Below, in pieces: positions 8,353 through 17,599 of a stretch of DNA of 64,000 nt; the first letter of the stretch is position 1; each line of letters opens with the position of its first letter. Below the pieces are notes generated by a model. It was not told where the DNA came from and did not search any database. It worked only from the letters and a program-made list of their open reading frames with translations. Made by a program: the position numbers and the translations under genes. The stretch spans positions 2,499,066 through 2,563,065 of the forward strand of contig NZ_NJGY01000001.1 in NCBI RefSeq assembly GCF_002250505.1, in the 5' to 3' direction. Source of the DNA: Janthinobacterium sp. PC23-8 (GTDB lineage Bacteria > Pseudomonadota > Gammaproteobacteria > Burkholderiales > Burkholderiaceae_D).

Positions 8353-9417
8353 TCAGCGCTCTTCTTGCGTCAGCTTCAAAAAATGATTGAGGATATGAAA
8401 ATGATCCTCGAAAAACTGTTCTTCTATCGCCGGCAATGCGTCCAGCGGCAGCCACCGGGCCAGCGCCGCGTCGTCGGCGGCCGACACTTCCGGCAACTGG
8501 CTGGTATGCAGATTGAAATGGTGGGCGTGCGTGATGGTGCGTCCGCGCTGGCTGCGGTCGGGGTGGTCGAACACGGCCACGCCGACCAGCGCTTCTTCCA
8601 GGGTCGGCGCCAGCACGCCCAGTTGTGTTTCTTCCGCCAGTTCCCGTATCGCACCCTGCAGCAGGCGTTCGCGCGGCTCCAGGAAGCCGCCCGGCAGTGC
8701 CCATAAATCCTTGCCCGGATAGCCACCGCGTTTGACCAGCAGCACATGGCCGCCCGTCTGCACCAGCGCATCGACGGTACAAAAAATCGGCGCATACGGC
8801 GCCGTGCGCCAGCGCGTTTTATACGCTTCGATGGCGCGGTGTTCCTGCACCAGAGGCGCATACCACGGCAGCATGGTCCAGGCTTTCAGGTACTGGGCAA
8901 TCGCTTTTGGCAGCAGCTGCGCCAGCGCGCCCAGCGACACGTCGACGTCTTCCGCTTCGAACAGCACCTTGCGGATCGCGGTGGCGCCGATCGGGGCGCC
9001 TGCGTCGATCTCCTGGTTAAGCATCTGCCACTGCGGAAAATGGTGCAGATAGTAGCTGGTGGCGTCCTTGAAGCAGGCCACCAGCGCCACGCGCGACGCC
9101 TGCGGCACGACCCCGGCCACCTGGCGGCGCACGCTCTCGGCCCACAGGCCATCGTCATAGTAGTCGCGCACGGCCACGTAGTGCACGCGTTTGCGCTGCG
9201 CTTCGGGCAGGCTGGCCGCGATCATGGCGGCCCGTTCCAGCCACGTAAACGGGTTTTTCGGGCTGCGCGCATGGAAGGCCGAACCGAGCACCACCACCAC
9301 CTGCGCGGCGCTGTCCAGCGCCGCCTGCAACAATCCCGCGTGGCCGCTGTGAAACGGCTGGAAGCGGCCGATCAGCACCGCGCAGTCCAAGGAAGAAAGG
9401 GGGGTTGCGGCACTCAT
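8353..9417 (-). CDS. nadM: Bifunctional NMN adenylyltransferase / Nudix hydrolase
   Basis: This two-domain NAD enzyme resembles the Synechocystis slr0787 and Francisella proteins. The N-terminal nucleotidyltransferase domain (about 1-180) has GRFQPFHSGH with the HxGH motif and an ISSTxxR-like GATAIRKVLF. The C-terminal Nudix domain (about 200-350) carries a complete Nudix box, G(x5)E(x7)REUxEExGU, seen as GGFLEPRERLL...RELAEETQLG. The first domain would make NAD from nicotinamide mononucleotide and ATP; the second would hydrolyse ADP-ribose-type compounds. Length (354) is normal. The ATG overlaps the stop of nadE by 4 bp, so the two are one operon that combines a glutamine-dependent NAD synthetase with an NMN-adenylating enzyme. 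Confidence 0.9.
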   Translation of the reverse strand: MSAATPLSSLDCAVLIGRFQPFHSGHAGLLQAALDSAAQVVVVLGSAFHARSPKNPFTWLERAAMIAASLPEAQRKRVHYVAVRDYYDDGLWAESVRRQVAGVVPQASRVALVACFKDATSYYLHHFPQWQMLNQEIDAGAPIGATAIRKVLFEAEDVDVSLGALAQLLPKAIAQYLKAWTMLPWYAPLVQEHRAIEAYKTRWRTAPYAPIFCTVDALVQTGGHVLLVKRGGYPGKDLWALPGGFLEPRERLLQGAIRELAEETQLGVLAPTLEEALVGVAVFDHPDRSQRGRTITHAHHFNLHTSQLPEVSAADDAALARWLPLDALPAIEEQFFEDHFHILNHFLKLTQEER

Positions 9418-11129
9418 GCTGCGTCTCCGGTAGGGTAGTGGGCGGCGATCGGCAATTGGCGGCCGCTGCCAAAGGCGCGCGAGCGCACCCGGATAATCGG
9501 CGCCGCCTGGCGCCGCTTGTATTCATTGCGCGCCACCATGCCAACGATGCGCGTGACCAGGCGGCGGCCTTCCTCGCTCTCGCGCAGCCGGGCCACAAAC
9601 GCCAGCGCCTGCGCGCTTTCGGGCGCCGGCAGGCGGTTGCCCTCGATATGCCATTTTAAAATTTCATCGAGCACGGGGTAGGGCGGCAGGCTGTCGGTGT
9701 CGCGCTGGCCCGGCGCCAGTTCGGCCGAGGGCGGCTTGTCGAGCACGGCGGCGGGAATCAGCTCGCGCCCGGCGCTGGCGTTCACATGGCGCGACAGGGC
9801 GAATACTTCAGTCTTGTACAGGTCGCCAATCAGGCCCAGGCCGCCGTTGGTGTCGCCATACAGGGTGCAGTAACCGACCGAAATTTCGCTCTTGTTGCCG
9901 GTGGTTAGCAAGAGCGCGCCAAACGCGTTCGAGTATTCCATCAGGATGGTGCCGCGCACGCGCGCCTGCAGGTTTTCCAGCGGCAGGCCGGCCAATTTGC
10001 CGTCAAACGCCGCCGCATAGCCGCTTTCATACTGCGCCACGATATCGCGGATCGGATGGGTCAGCAGGGTGATGCCGAGGTTCTCGCACAGGGCCACCGA
10101 ATCGGTGACGGAGCCGGCGCTGGAAAACACCGACGGCATGGTGATGCCGATGACATTGCCGGCGCCCAGCGCTTCGACGGCCAGCGCCAGCGTCAGCGCC
10201 GAATCGATGCCGCCCGAGCAGCCGACCACGACTTTGGTAAAGTTGCAGCGGCGCGCATAGTCGGACAGGCCCAGCACGATCTGGCGGCGCGCAAACTCCA
10301 CCGCCGCGATGCCGTCCACATCGGGCGCGGGAAACGCCTGGCCATCGCTGCGGGCAAACTGGCCCCCCTCAAAACGCAGCACTTGAAAATCTTCCACGAA
10401 GCGGGCCGCCTCGAACTGCACCCCGGCCTGCGGCGAGATGGCAAACGAGGCGCCGTCGAACACCAGCTGGTCATGGCCGCCGACCTGGTTGACGAACAGC
10501 AGCGGCAGCTCCAGGCGGCGGCAGGCGGCGCCAAACACGGCGTGGCGCAGCGCGCGCTTGCCGATATCGGACGGGCTGGCGTTGATGCTGACCACCAGTT
10601 CAGGCCGGGCCGCCTGCAGGCAGGCAAACGGGTTGACGGCGTAGGCACGGCCCTCGTCGTTCCAGCCGTCCTCGCAGATCATGAAGCCGACCTTGTGACC
10701 GGCCACGTCGAGCGTGCAGGCCACCGGCGGCCCCGCCTCGAAATGGCGGCCCTCGTCGAAGATGCCGTAGGTGGGCAGCAGCTGCTTGTAGTATTCGGCG
10801 ACGATCTGCCCGTTTTGAATCGCCAGCAGGGCGTTGTACAGGGGCTTGCCGGGGCCGGGGTTGGCGCGCGCCGTACCGAGCACGGTCACCAGCGCCGGCC
10901 AGCGCTGTGACGCCTGCTGCACCGTTTTCAGCGCCGCGTCCATGCTGCCCAGGAAGGCGGCATCCTCGAACAGGTCGCCCGGGTAATAGGCGCTCAGCGA
11001 CAGTTCGGAAAACACCACCATCTGCGCGCCGCCGTCGCTGGCGCGGCGCATATGGTCGATGACGGCAGCGGTATTGGCGTCGAAGTCGCCGATGGTGAAG
11101 TTCAGCTGGGCGATGGCGATCGTAAGCAT
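9414..11129 (-). CDS. nadE: Glutamine-dependent NAD+ synthetase
   Basis: This 571-residue enzyme amidates nicotinic acid adenine dinucleotide to NAD+ with ammonia from glutamine. The N-terminal nitrilase-type glutaminase domain shows the Glu-Lys-Cys triad: E in VFSELSLSAYYPG, K in YYKQLLPTYG, and C in GFMICEDGWND. The C-terminal synthetase domain has the ATP-pyrophosphatase P-loop GCSGGIDSALTLALA and TGNKSEISVGYCTLYGD. It is the first gene of a two-gene operon with the adenylyltransferase-Nudix gene (4-bp overlap). Confidence 0.96.
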   Translation of the reverse strand: MLTIAIAQLNFTIGDFDANTAAVIDHMRRASDGGAQMVVFSELSLSAYYPGDLFEDAAFLGSMDAALKTVQQASQRWPALVTVLGTARANPGPGKPLYNALLAIQNGQIVAEYYKQLLPTYGIFDEGRHFEAGPPVACTLDVAGHKVGFMICEDGWNDEGRAYAVNPFACLQAARPELVVSINASPSDIGKRALRHAVFGAACRRLELPLLFVNQVGGHDQLVFDGASFAISPQAGVQFEAARFVEDFQVLRFEGGQFARSDGQAFPAPDVDGIAAVEFARRQIVLGLSDYARRCNFTKVVVGCSGGIDSALTLALAVEALGAGNVIGITMPSVFSSAGSVTDSVALCENLGITLLTHPIRDIVAQYESGYAAAFDGKLAGLPLENLQARVRGTILMEYSNAFGALLLTTGNKSEISVGYCTLYGDTNGGLGLIGDLYKTEVFALSRHVNASAGRELIPAAVLDKPPSAELAPGQRDTDSLPPYPVLDEILKWHIEGNRLPAPESAQALAFVARLRESEEGRRLVTRIVGMVARNEYKRRQAAPIIRVRSRAFGSGRQLPIAAHYPTGDAA

Positions 11130-11215
11130 GGTGTCTTTCGGCAGAAATACGTGGAGACGCTATCGTGCCTGAAAACGAACAAATGGTACTGATGCAATCG
11201 TGCAAGCCCCGCTGT

Positions 11216-11728
11216 CTACACGGTTTTCAGCCAGGCCCGCAAGCGCGTGCGCGCATTGGCATACGGCGACGAAGTATTGAACTGGATCATGCGGCCCATG
11301 CTGTACTGCTTGTACCACGGCTGGCCATACAGCTGCGCATCGTCGCTCGCTTCCACCAGCGCCACCAGTTGCCGGTTGGCCAGCGCCAGGCGCTGCAGTA
11401 ACTGCTCCATGTCGAGGTGGGCATGGTCGGCATAAAACCGCTGCGCCAGCGCGCCAAGTTGGTTCCACGTGAAACCTTCGGCGGGAAAAGCGATATCCGC
11501 GACAGGCTTTCCCGCACGCAGTTGCGCATGCCAGTGCAGTACCAGCTCGTTCCAGCCCACCAGATAGGCCAGCAAATCGCACACGCTCATGCGCGTGCCG
11601 GCCACATGTCCATCAAGCGCCAGCTCGCGCGCAAGGCCCGGCGGTACGCGCGCCAGGTCCTGCTGCAGCCTGGCATAGCTGGTGTTGATGGCTTCCAGTA
11701 ATTCCTGCCGGTTGTGCGGGATGGCCAT
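11216..11728 (-). CDS. ClbS/DfsB family four-helix-bundle protein
   Basis: This 170-residue protein matches the DUF1706 / ClbS/DfsB family. The beginning MAIPHNRQELLEAINTSYAR and the segments SVCDLLAYLVGWNELVL, HLDMEQLLQRLA and MIQFNTSSPYANARTRLRAW are typical. ClbS in colibactin producers is a cyclopropane hydrolase that protects DNA from colibactin, but most family members have no known substrate, and none of the colibactin genes are nearby. It sits alone between nadE and the mechanosensitive channel gene on the same strand. Confidence 0.85.
   Translation of the reverse strand: MAIPHNRQELLEAINTSYARLQQDLARVPPGLARELALDGHVAGTRMSVCDLLAYLVGWNELVLHWHAQLRAGKPVADIAFPAEGFTWNQLGALAQRFYADHAHLDMEQLLQRLALANRQLVALVEASDDAQLYGQPWYKQYSMGRMIQFNTSSPYANARTRLRAWLKTV
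11461..11476. promoter_or_regulatory. Distant parS-like site
   Basis: GGTTCCACGTGAAACC matches the parS core but differs at both outer bases. It lies inside the DfsB-like gene, about 48 kb from the main cluster, and may be coincidental. Confidence 0.35.
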
Positions 11729-11746
11729 TACGTCTCCATGCAGGTA

Positions 11747-14197
11747 TTAGCTCGTCAGTGGCGGCATGGGTGCCGGCGGCGTTGGCGGCGATACCCCCGG
11801 CGCCGGTGTGGCAGCCGATATGGCCGGCACCTCGAATTGCGCCGGCAAGCTGCTCAGGATCATGGTGTTGGGCTTGGCGATCGAGATCCCGGCGGCATCG
11901 AGACGCTTGAGCAGTTCGAACAGCAGGGCGCTGCGGATGCCCGACGTCAGCCGCGGCGAGGAGGCAAAGCCGGTGGCGTTGAACAGCAGATTGCCATTGT
12001 CGATGCCGTCGAGCTGCACGTTGGGCGCCGGTGTGTCGAGCACGTCGTGGTTGTCGACAAACACGCCGAGGATCAGCGCGCGCGCCGCTTCCGCATCCGT
12101 GCCCAGCGGCAGCGGCAGCTTGACCTGCACCAGGCCCAGGGGGCTGGCGTGGGTGACGTTGCGCACCGTCTTGGTAATGAATTCCGAGTTCGGCACGATC
12201 ACCGTGGAACGGTCGCCCATCTGGATTTCGGTGGCGCGCACATTGATGCGGCGAATATCGCCTTCCACCCCCCCCAGCGAGACCCAGTCACCCACTTTCA
12301 CGGGACGCTCGGCCAGCAGGATCAAGCCCGAGACAAAGTTCTGCACCACCGCCTGCAAGCCGAAACCGATACCGACCGACAAGGCCGAGGCCACCCATGC
12401 GATGCGTTCGAGGCCGATGCCGGCCGACGACAGCGCCAGCGCCACTGCGGTGATCGCGCCGACATAGCCGAACAGGGTCAGGAACGAGGTCTGCATGCCC
12501 GAATCGAGGTTGGTGGTCGGCAGATAGCTGTTTTGCAGCCAGCGCTTGAAAAAACCGACGCCGATATAACCGACCAGCAGCACCAGCAGCGCCTGGATCA
12601 CGGAGCCCGGGCGTATCGCCACTTCGCCGATGGCCAGGCCATCTTGCAGCGTGCTCAGGCGCTGGAACAGTTCGGCCGGGCCTTCGCCAAAGGGCGCCAG
12701 CAACAGCATCAGCATCAGCAGCACGACCAGCGCGCGGCCCAGGCCCGACAGCAGCACGGCCGCCTGGTCGCGCGCTTTCGGCGTGGCCAGCACCGGATTG
12801 CTTGAATCAGGCGGCGGCGTCGAGGCCAGCAGCATGCACACGTCATCGACCAGCACCGTCAGCAGATAGGTGCTGCACACCACCACCATGATCCAGGTGA
12901 TCTGCTTGGTGACAAAGCTGCCGAAGGCCACATAGCCCACCAGCAGGCTGATCAGGCTGACGGCCAGCGCCAGCCACAGCAGCAGCACCACGCAGCGCAA
13001 CCACAGCGGCGTGACGGGCGAATCGGGCTCGGCCGCGCGCACCTGGCGCCAGCAGCGCTCGGCGCGCAGCAGGCCGTAGGCCACCGTGACGCTCAGCACC
13101 AGCGCGACGATGCAGTTGACCGCCACCGCCGTCGACAAGCCCGTATTGATGACGATGGACACGCGCTCGGCGGCCCATACCAGCACCATCACGAAGGCGA
13201 ACACGGTCGGGTAGCGCGCCATGCGCGAGGCGAGCGCATCGGACAGTGGCAGCAAGCGCCACGAGGCGCGGTTTGGCGACAGCAGCGCGTGGCCGAGGCC
13301 GGCCGTGAAGCCGGCAAAGCAGATCACGCCGACCAGGCTGCCCAGGAAGACATCGGTCTTGTCGGACACGCCGTTATTCCAGCGCAGGCCCAGCACCAGC
13401 AGCTCGGCCACCAGGCCCGGCGTGGCCAGCGCCAGCACCAGCACGGCCAGCGCATGCAGCGAGCGGCGCAAGCGGCCGTGCGGCACGCGGGTGGAGGTGA
13501 GCATCAACAGGCGGCGCGAAATCCACACGCTGGCCAGCAGCAGCAGCACGATGGCGGCAAACATGCCGGCCCAGACGGACAGCGGCGTGGAGCGCGCGGC
13601 GTCAACCAGCTCCTGGCCCAGGTTCTGCAAGCGCAGGCGTGTCTGCGGCCATTCGGCATACAGCTGCTGCCAGAAGCCGCCAGCCAGGATCGACGAGGTG
13701 CGCTCGCCCAGGCGCGCCTGCAACTGCGCGCGGCGCACCGTGGTGACCTGCTCGGACGCTTGCGCCGCTTCCACCGACAACAGCCGCGCCAGCTTGACCT
13801 GTGAATCGAGCGCGCTGCTGTTGCGGTCGAGCTGGCTGCGCTGAGCGGCCACGTCGGGCGCGTCCTTGATGCCGGCCGCCGGTTTGCCCAGCTCGGCCAG
13901 GCGCGCCTGCACGCTGGCCAGCTGCGGTGCGATATCGGCCGCCACTTTGTCGGCCTCGGCGCTGGCGGCCAGCGCATCGGCTTTCATCTGCGACAAGGTG
14001 GCGTCCGGCACGTCGGCCTCGCCGTCCAGGGTTTTCTGGATCGTCGTGATCTGTTTGCGCAGGTTGTCGAGGTGCTGGTCGACGGTGGCGGCGTCGTCGT
14101 CGGCCTGGGCCCGGGCGGGACTGGCGCCGAATGACAGGGCCAGCAGCAGCGCCAGCAGGAAGGGAAACAGCAAGCGGAATGGTCGACGAGAAATCAT
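11747..14197 (-). CDS. DUF3772 domain mechanosensitive channel of the MscS family
   Basis: This 816-residue inner-membrane channel has a Sec signal peptide (FLLALLLALSFGASPARA) followed by a coiled-coil-rich periplasmic DUF3772 domain (about 30-190). Roughly ten transmembrane segments follow, ending in the MscS core: the pore helix and beta domain VGFGLQAVVQNFVSG...ERPVKVGDWVSLGG, then the cytoplasmic cage. The C-terminal tail is Pro-rich. It belongs to the large MscK-like group that releases solutes on hypo-osmotic shock. It lies 18 bp upstream of the DfsB-like gene on the same strand. Confidence 0.92.
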   Translation of the reverse strand: MISRRPFRLLFPFLLALLLALSFGASPARAQADDDAATVDQHLDNLRKQITTIQKTLDGEADVPDATLSQMKADALAASAEADKVAADIAPQLASVQARLAELGKPAAGIKDAPDVAAQRSQLDRNSSALDSQVKLARLLSVEAAQASEQVTTVRRAQLQARLGERTSSILAGGFWQQLYAEWPQTRLRLQNLGQELVDAARSTPLSVWAGMFAAIVLLLLASVWISRRLLMLTSTRVPHGRLRRSLHALAVLVLALATPGLVAELLVLGLRWNNGVSDKTDVFLGSLVGVICFAGFTAGLGHALLSPNRASWRLLPLSDALASRMARYPTVFAFVMVLVWAAERVSIVINTGLSTAVAVNCIVALVLSVTVAYGLLRAERCWRQVRAAEPDSPVTPLWLRCVVLLLWLALAVSLISLLVGYVAFGSFVTKQITWIMVVVCSTYLLTVLVDDVCMLLASTPPPDSSNPVLATPKARDQAAVLLSGLGRALVVLLMLMLLLAPFGEGPAELFQRLSTLQDGLAIGEVAIRPGSVIQALLVLLVGYIGVGFFKRWLQNSYLPTTNLDSGMQTSFLTLFGYVGAITAVALALSSAGIGLERIAWVASALSVGIGFGLQAVVQNFVSGLILLAERPVKVGDWVSLGGVEGDIRRINVRATEIQMGDRSTVIVPNSEFITKTVRNVTHASPLGLVQVKLPLPLGTDAEAARALILGVFVDNHDVLDTPAPNVQLDGIDNGNLLFNATGFASSPRLTSGIRSALLFELLKRLDAAGISIAKPNTMILSSLPAQFEVPAISAATPAPGVSPPTPPAPMPPLTS

Positions 14198-14423
14198 GCG
14201 GGCCTATGGACGGAAGAGAAGAGTGTTAGCGGCACAATATAGCCGAAAATGCCGCCGTAAAACGCGCAATTGTGGCCTGGACCGGCGTTTTGACGGCGCT
14301 TGCCGCCTATGGTCTACGCCTATTGCACTATAGATATGTAATATAAAAAAGACTAGCATCATGTGCCCAGGATCAGGTGCTGCGCAGGCACGGCCGATCC
14401 TCCCACTTCCTATCGAGCCCATC

Positions 14424-16109
14424 ATGAAGTTCCTCTCCAACATCCCTATCGGCAAACGCCTGGCGCTGGGCTTTGGCGCCGTCAGCGCCATGCTGATCGT
14501 CATCTCCTGCCTGGGCCTGGCCATGCTGGGCAAAATCAACCAGGGCACCGACCATATCGTCACAGACAGCATGCCCAAGATCGCGATTGCCAATGCGCTG
14601 GTCGACCACGTCAACGATATCGCCATCGGCCTGCGCAACACCATGCTGACCACCGATCCGGCCGACCGGCAACGACAGGCGGGCGCGGTGCTGGCCGCGC
14701 GCCAAGCGGCCGTGGCCGACATGGCCAGGCTGGAACGCATGGCGCAGCTGCCGCGCGAACGCGAACTGGTGACGCAGCTGCACGCGGCCCATGTGCGCTA
14801 TGCCGAAGGCCAGGACAGGCTGCTTGAACTGGTCAGTACCAGCACCCTGGAAGCAGCACGCACTTATATGTACGACCACGTGCGCGCCATGCTCGACGAC
14901 TACAAGCGCCTGATCGCGCAAGAGATCGCCTTGCAAAGCAAGGTGGCCACAATCAACGCCGCCAGCGCGCACGACACCTATGTCACCACGCGCACGCTGC
15001 TCGTCGCGCTGTCGTTGCTGGCCTTGCTGTCCGCCGCACTGTTGTCATACATCATCACCCGTTCCGTCACCCGGCCGGTGGCGCAGGCCTTGAAGGTGGC
15101 CCATACGGTGGCCGCCGGCGACCTCAGCAGCACCATCATCATCGAATCGCGCGATGAGCTGGGCCAGTTGCTGCAGGCGCTCAAGAGCATGAACGACAGC
15201 CTGGCGCGCACGGTGGGCACGGTGCGCGCCGGCACCGACACCATCGCCGCCGCCTCGGCCCAGGTGGCGGCAGGCAGCCAGGAACTGTCCTCGCGCACCG
15301 AGCACGAAGCCAGTTCGCTCGAAGAAACGGCCTCGTCGATGGAAGAGCTGACCTCGACCGTCAGGCAGAACGCCGACAACGCGCGCCAGGCCCATGGGCT
15401 GGCCGATACTGCCTCGCAGGCGGCCCAGCACGGCGGCGCCGTGATCGCGCAGGTGGTCGCCACGATGGACCAGATCAGTGCGTCGTCGAGCAAGATCACC
15501 GACATTATCGGCGTCATCGACGGCATCGCGTTTCAAACCAATATCCTGGCCCTGAACGCCGCCGTCGAAGCGGCGCGCGCCGGCGAGCAGGGACGCGGCT
15601 TTGCCGTGGTGGCCACCGAAGTGCGCAACCTGGCGCAGCGCTCGGCCGCCGCTGCCAGGGAAATCAAGCACCTGATCGATGACTCGACCGCCTCGGTGGC
15701 CAGCGGCAGCGCGCTGGTGCACCAGGCCGGCGCCAGCATGAGTGGCCTGGTCGACAGCGTGCGCCGCGTGACCGACATCATGGGCGAAATCACCCTGGCC
15801 AGCGCCGAACAGACGGCCGGCATCGAACAGATCAACCGCGCCATCAGCGCGATGGACATCGATACCCAGGAAAACGCCGCTCTGGTGGAAGAATCGGCCG
15901 CCGCCGCCGCCGCCCTGCGCGAACAGGCGGCGACCCTGGCGCAGGTGGTCAGCGTGTTCAGGCTGGGCGACCAGGCGGCGACTGTCAAGCCGGCCGTGAC
16001 TGTGGCGGCGAGCAGGCCAACGCCGGCATCACCGCCGGCCCGTGCACCGGCGCCTGTGAAGCAGGAACAACCGGCCGAAGCGGCGCTGTCGGAGTGGGAA
16101 GAGTTCTGA
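14424..16109 (+). CDS. Methyl-accepting chemotaxis protein with 4HB sensor and CheR-tether pentapeptide
   Basis: This 561-residue chemoreceptor starts at ATG 14424 ([17 protein letters not shown]), where family similarity begins. A further in-frame ATG 63 bp upstream has no better ribosome-binding site. Order of parts: transmembrane helix 1 (about 10-35), four-helix-bundle periplasmic sensor, transmembrane helix 2 (about 190-212), HAMP, methylation helices with the [16 protein letters not shown] pattern, and the signalling hairpin tip with [20 protein letters not shown]. After a Pro-rich linker it ends in EWEEF, a pentapeptide tether for CheR/CheB of the NWETF type. No che genes lie nearby, so it feeds a pathway encoded elsewhere. 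Confidence 0.95.
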   Translation: MKFLSNIPIGKRLALGFGAVSAMLIVISCLGLAMLGKINQGTDHIVTDSMPKIAIANALVDHVNDIAIGLRNTMLTTDPADRQRQAGAVLAARQAAVADMARLERMAQLPRERELVTQLHAAHVRYAEGQDRLLELVSTSTLEAARTYMYDHVRAMLDDYKRLIAQEIALQSKVATINAASAHDTYVTTRTLLVALSLLALLSAALLSYIITRSVTRPVAQALKVAHTVAAGDLSSTIIIESRDELGQLLQALKSMNDSLARTVGTVRAGTDTIAAASAQVAAGSQELSSRTEHEASSLEETASSMEELTSTVRQNADNARQAHGLADTASQAAQHGGAVIAQVVATMDQISASSSKITDIIGVIDGIAFQTNILALNAAVEAARAGEQGRGFAVVATEVRNLAQRSAAAAREIKHLIDDSTASVASGSALVHQAGASMSGLVDSVRRVTDIMGEITLASAEQTAGIEQINRAISAMDIDTQENAALVEESAAAAAALREQAATLAQVVSVFRLGDQAATVKPAVTVAASRPTPASPPARAPAPVKQEQPAEAALSEWEEF

Positions 16110-16184
16110 GCATGACGAACTCAAGATAAACAAACCCGGCATATCCTTGCACTTGCGGGCTGCAAAAATATTCACTTCCTGGCC

Positions 16185-16514
16185 ATGACCAAACGTACCC
16201 GCCCAGCCAATACCATGCCGACCCTCGTCAATGAGCGGCTGCGCATCTGGGGCCAATGCGTGCGCAAGCAGCGGGTACAACAGAACATCACGGCGCGCGA
16301 TCTGTGCGCCCGTCTCGACATTTCACGTCCGACCCTGCAGCGCATGGAGCGCGGCGCAGCCTCCGTCAACGTAGGCCTGTTCCTGGCCGCCTTCCATGTG
16401 CTCGGCATGCTCGGCATGGCCGCGCCGGAACTCGAGGTGGCGCTATGGCAGATGGACAGCCCGGCAATACGCAGCCGGCCAGGCTTGAGGAAGAGCGATG
16501 ATGACTACTTCTGA
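16185..16514 (+). CDS. HipB-like helix-turn-helix antitoxin/regulator
   Basis: This 109-residue XRE-family protein has a helix-turn-helix at about 25-75 (VRKQRVQQNITARDLCARLDI... SRPTLQRMERGAASVNV). It resembles HipB, the DNA-binding antitoxin of hipBA modules, rather than a phage repressor. Its last codons overlap a downstream ATG (16498) in a different frame, as in hipBA operons, but the hipA gene that should follow is reduced to fragments (see the next entry). It may now be an orphan antitoxin that retains its own promoter binding. Confidence 0.8.
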   Translation: MTKRTRPANTMPTLVNERLRIWGQCVRKQRVQQNITARDLCARLDISRPTLQRMERGAASVNVGLFLAAFHVLGMLGMAAPELEVALWQMDSPAIRSRPGLRKSDDDYF

Positions 16515-16710
16515 GCATGCGCTGTTCGTTTATCTGCAACGTCCCGACAATGGCGATTGATCGTGCACATGCCACCGCGCTCGACTTCCTGCGCCTGGCC
16601 GGCAATGGCGAGCGCTGGGGTGCGCTGGCGGTCGGAGCATCCCGCAAACCGCATGTCGCGCAGCTGGCCAGTCCCCGGCTGCATCGCCTTGATGCGCTGG
16701 TGTCAGATAG
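16498..16710 (+). pseudogene. Remnant of a hipA toxin kinase gene
   Basis: A 20-codon frame starting at 16498 (MMTTSEHALFVYLQRPDNGD, then TGA) looks like the N-terminus of a HipA-type kinase and overlaps the hipB-like gene as expected. In the next frame, bases about 16572-16705 encode DFLRLAGNGERWGALAV...LHRLDAL, which matches the conserved 'DYLRLAGNxRxGALRF...LxxLDxL' block in the N-terminal half of HipA proteins. The kinase core is missing. The remnant runs into the 3' end of the convergent AraC-type gene. The identification rests on remembered family patterns. Confidence 0.6.
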
Positions 16711-17506
16711 CAGCCGGTCCAGGCGCAAAATACCGCCCCGGCGTGGTCCCGAAGGTACGCCGGAACAGCGCGATAAAGGCGCTCACATTGTCGTAGCCCA
16801 AATCAAACGCCACGGTCGTCACGGGCAAGCCGCCTGCCAGCAGTTCCAGCGCGCGCAGCAGGCGCACGCGCTGGCGCCAGGCCGTCAGGCTCATGCCGGT
16901 TTCGACGGCAAAGCGGCGACTCAGGGTGCGCGGCGCCAGGTTGGCCCAGCTTGCCCAGGCATCGAGGGTGCGCGCATCGGCCGGCTCGGCGATCAGGGCG
17001 CTGGCGATGCGCAGCAGGCGCGGCTCGCGCGGCAGGACCAGGCCCAAGGAATCGAGCGGCGCGGCGGCAACTTCATCGAGCAGCACCTGCACCACCCGCG
17101 CCCGGGCAGGGCTCAAGGGCGCCACCTGCCACTGCGCCGCGCGCAGCACCGTTTCGCGTAGCAGGCCCGAAACACGGATCGCGCACGGCGCCGGCGGCAA
17201 GTTCACGCAAGACTGCGGCGCCACATATACGGCCCAGCCCGCGAACGGGCCATGCGACCTGGCCGCATGCGTGACGGACGACGGTATCCACACGGCATGC
17301 GTGGTGGGAATGGTCCAGTTGCCGGTGCCGGTGCGCACCGTCAACAGGCCAGAAAACAGACCCAGCAGCTGGCCCGGCAAATGGCTGTGCGGTACCGACT
17401 CGCGCGGCACGCTTTCCTTGCCCGTGACGGCGATCAAGGGCGGCTCGCCATCGACCATCGTGATGGCGTGGCGTAACTTGGTTTCCAGCGGGTCGGCAGG
17501 CGGCAT
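16703..17506 (-). CDS. AraC-family transcriptional regulator with N-terminal cupin
   Basis: This 267-residue regulator has an AraC-type cupin sensor domain (about 25-110, with VPHSHLPGQLLGLFSG and WTIPTTHAVWIPSSVTHA). The C-terminal double helix-turn-helix includes LAPRTLSRRFAVETGMSLTAW and LPVTTVAFDLGYDNVSAFIALFRR. It is transcribed divergently from the FMN-binding protein gene, with start codons about 93 bp apart, so that gene is its likely target. The inducer is unknown. Confidence 0.93.
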   Translation of the reverse strand: MPPADPLETKLRHAITMVDGEPPLIAVTGKESVPRESVPHSHLPGQLLGLFSGLLTVRTGTGNWTIPTTHAVWIPSSVTHAARSHGPFAGWAVYVAPQSCVNLPPAPCAIRVSGLLRETVLRAAQWQVAPLSPARARVVQVLLDEVAAAPLDSLGLVLPREPRLLRIASALIAEPADARTLDAWASWANLAPRTLSRRFAVETGMSLTAWRQRVRLLRALELLAGGLPVTTVAFDLGYDNVSAFIALFRRTFGTTPGRYFAPGPAAI

Positions 17507-17599
17507 GGCGTGATCGGACTATTGATTGGCTTTGCTAGCTTAGCAGCGCCACGGTTTCAGCGCTATCGTGGCGAACATGACCGCTACCAGGAGAACCGC

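Noticed and set aside
16706..17161. Continuation of the plus-strand frame after the hipA-like block
   Set aside because: It runs antisense through the AraC-type gene, whose helix-turn-helix motifs on the minus strand are clear.
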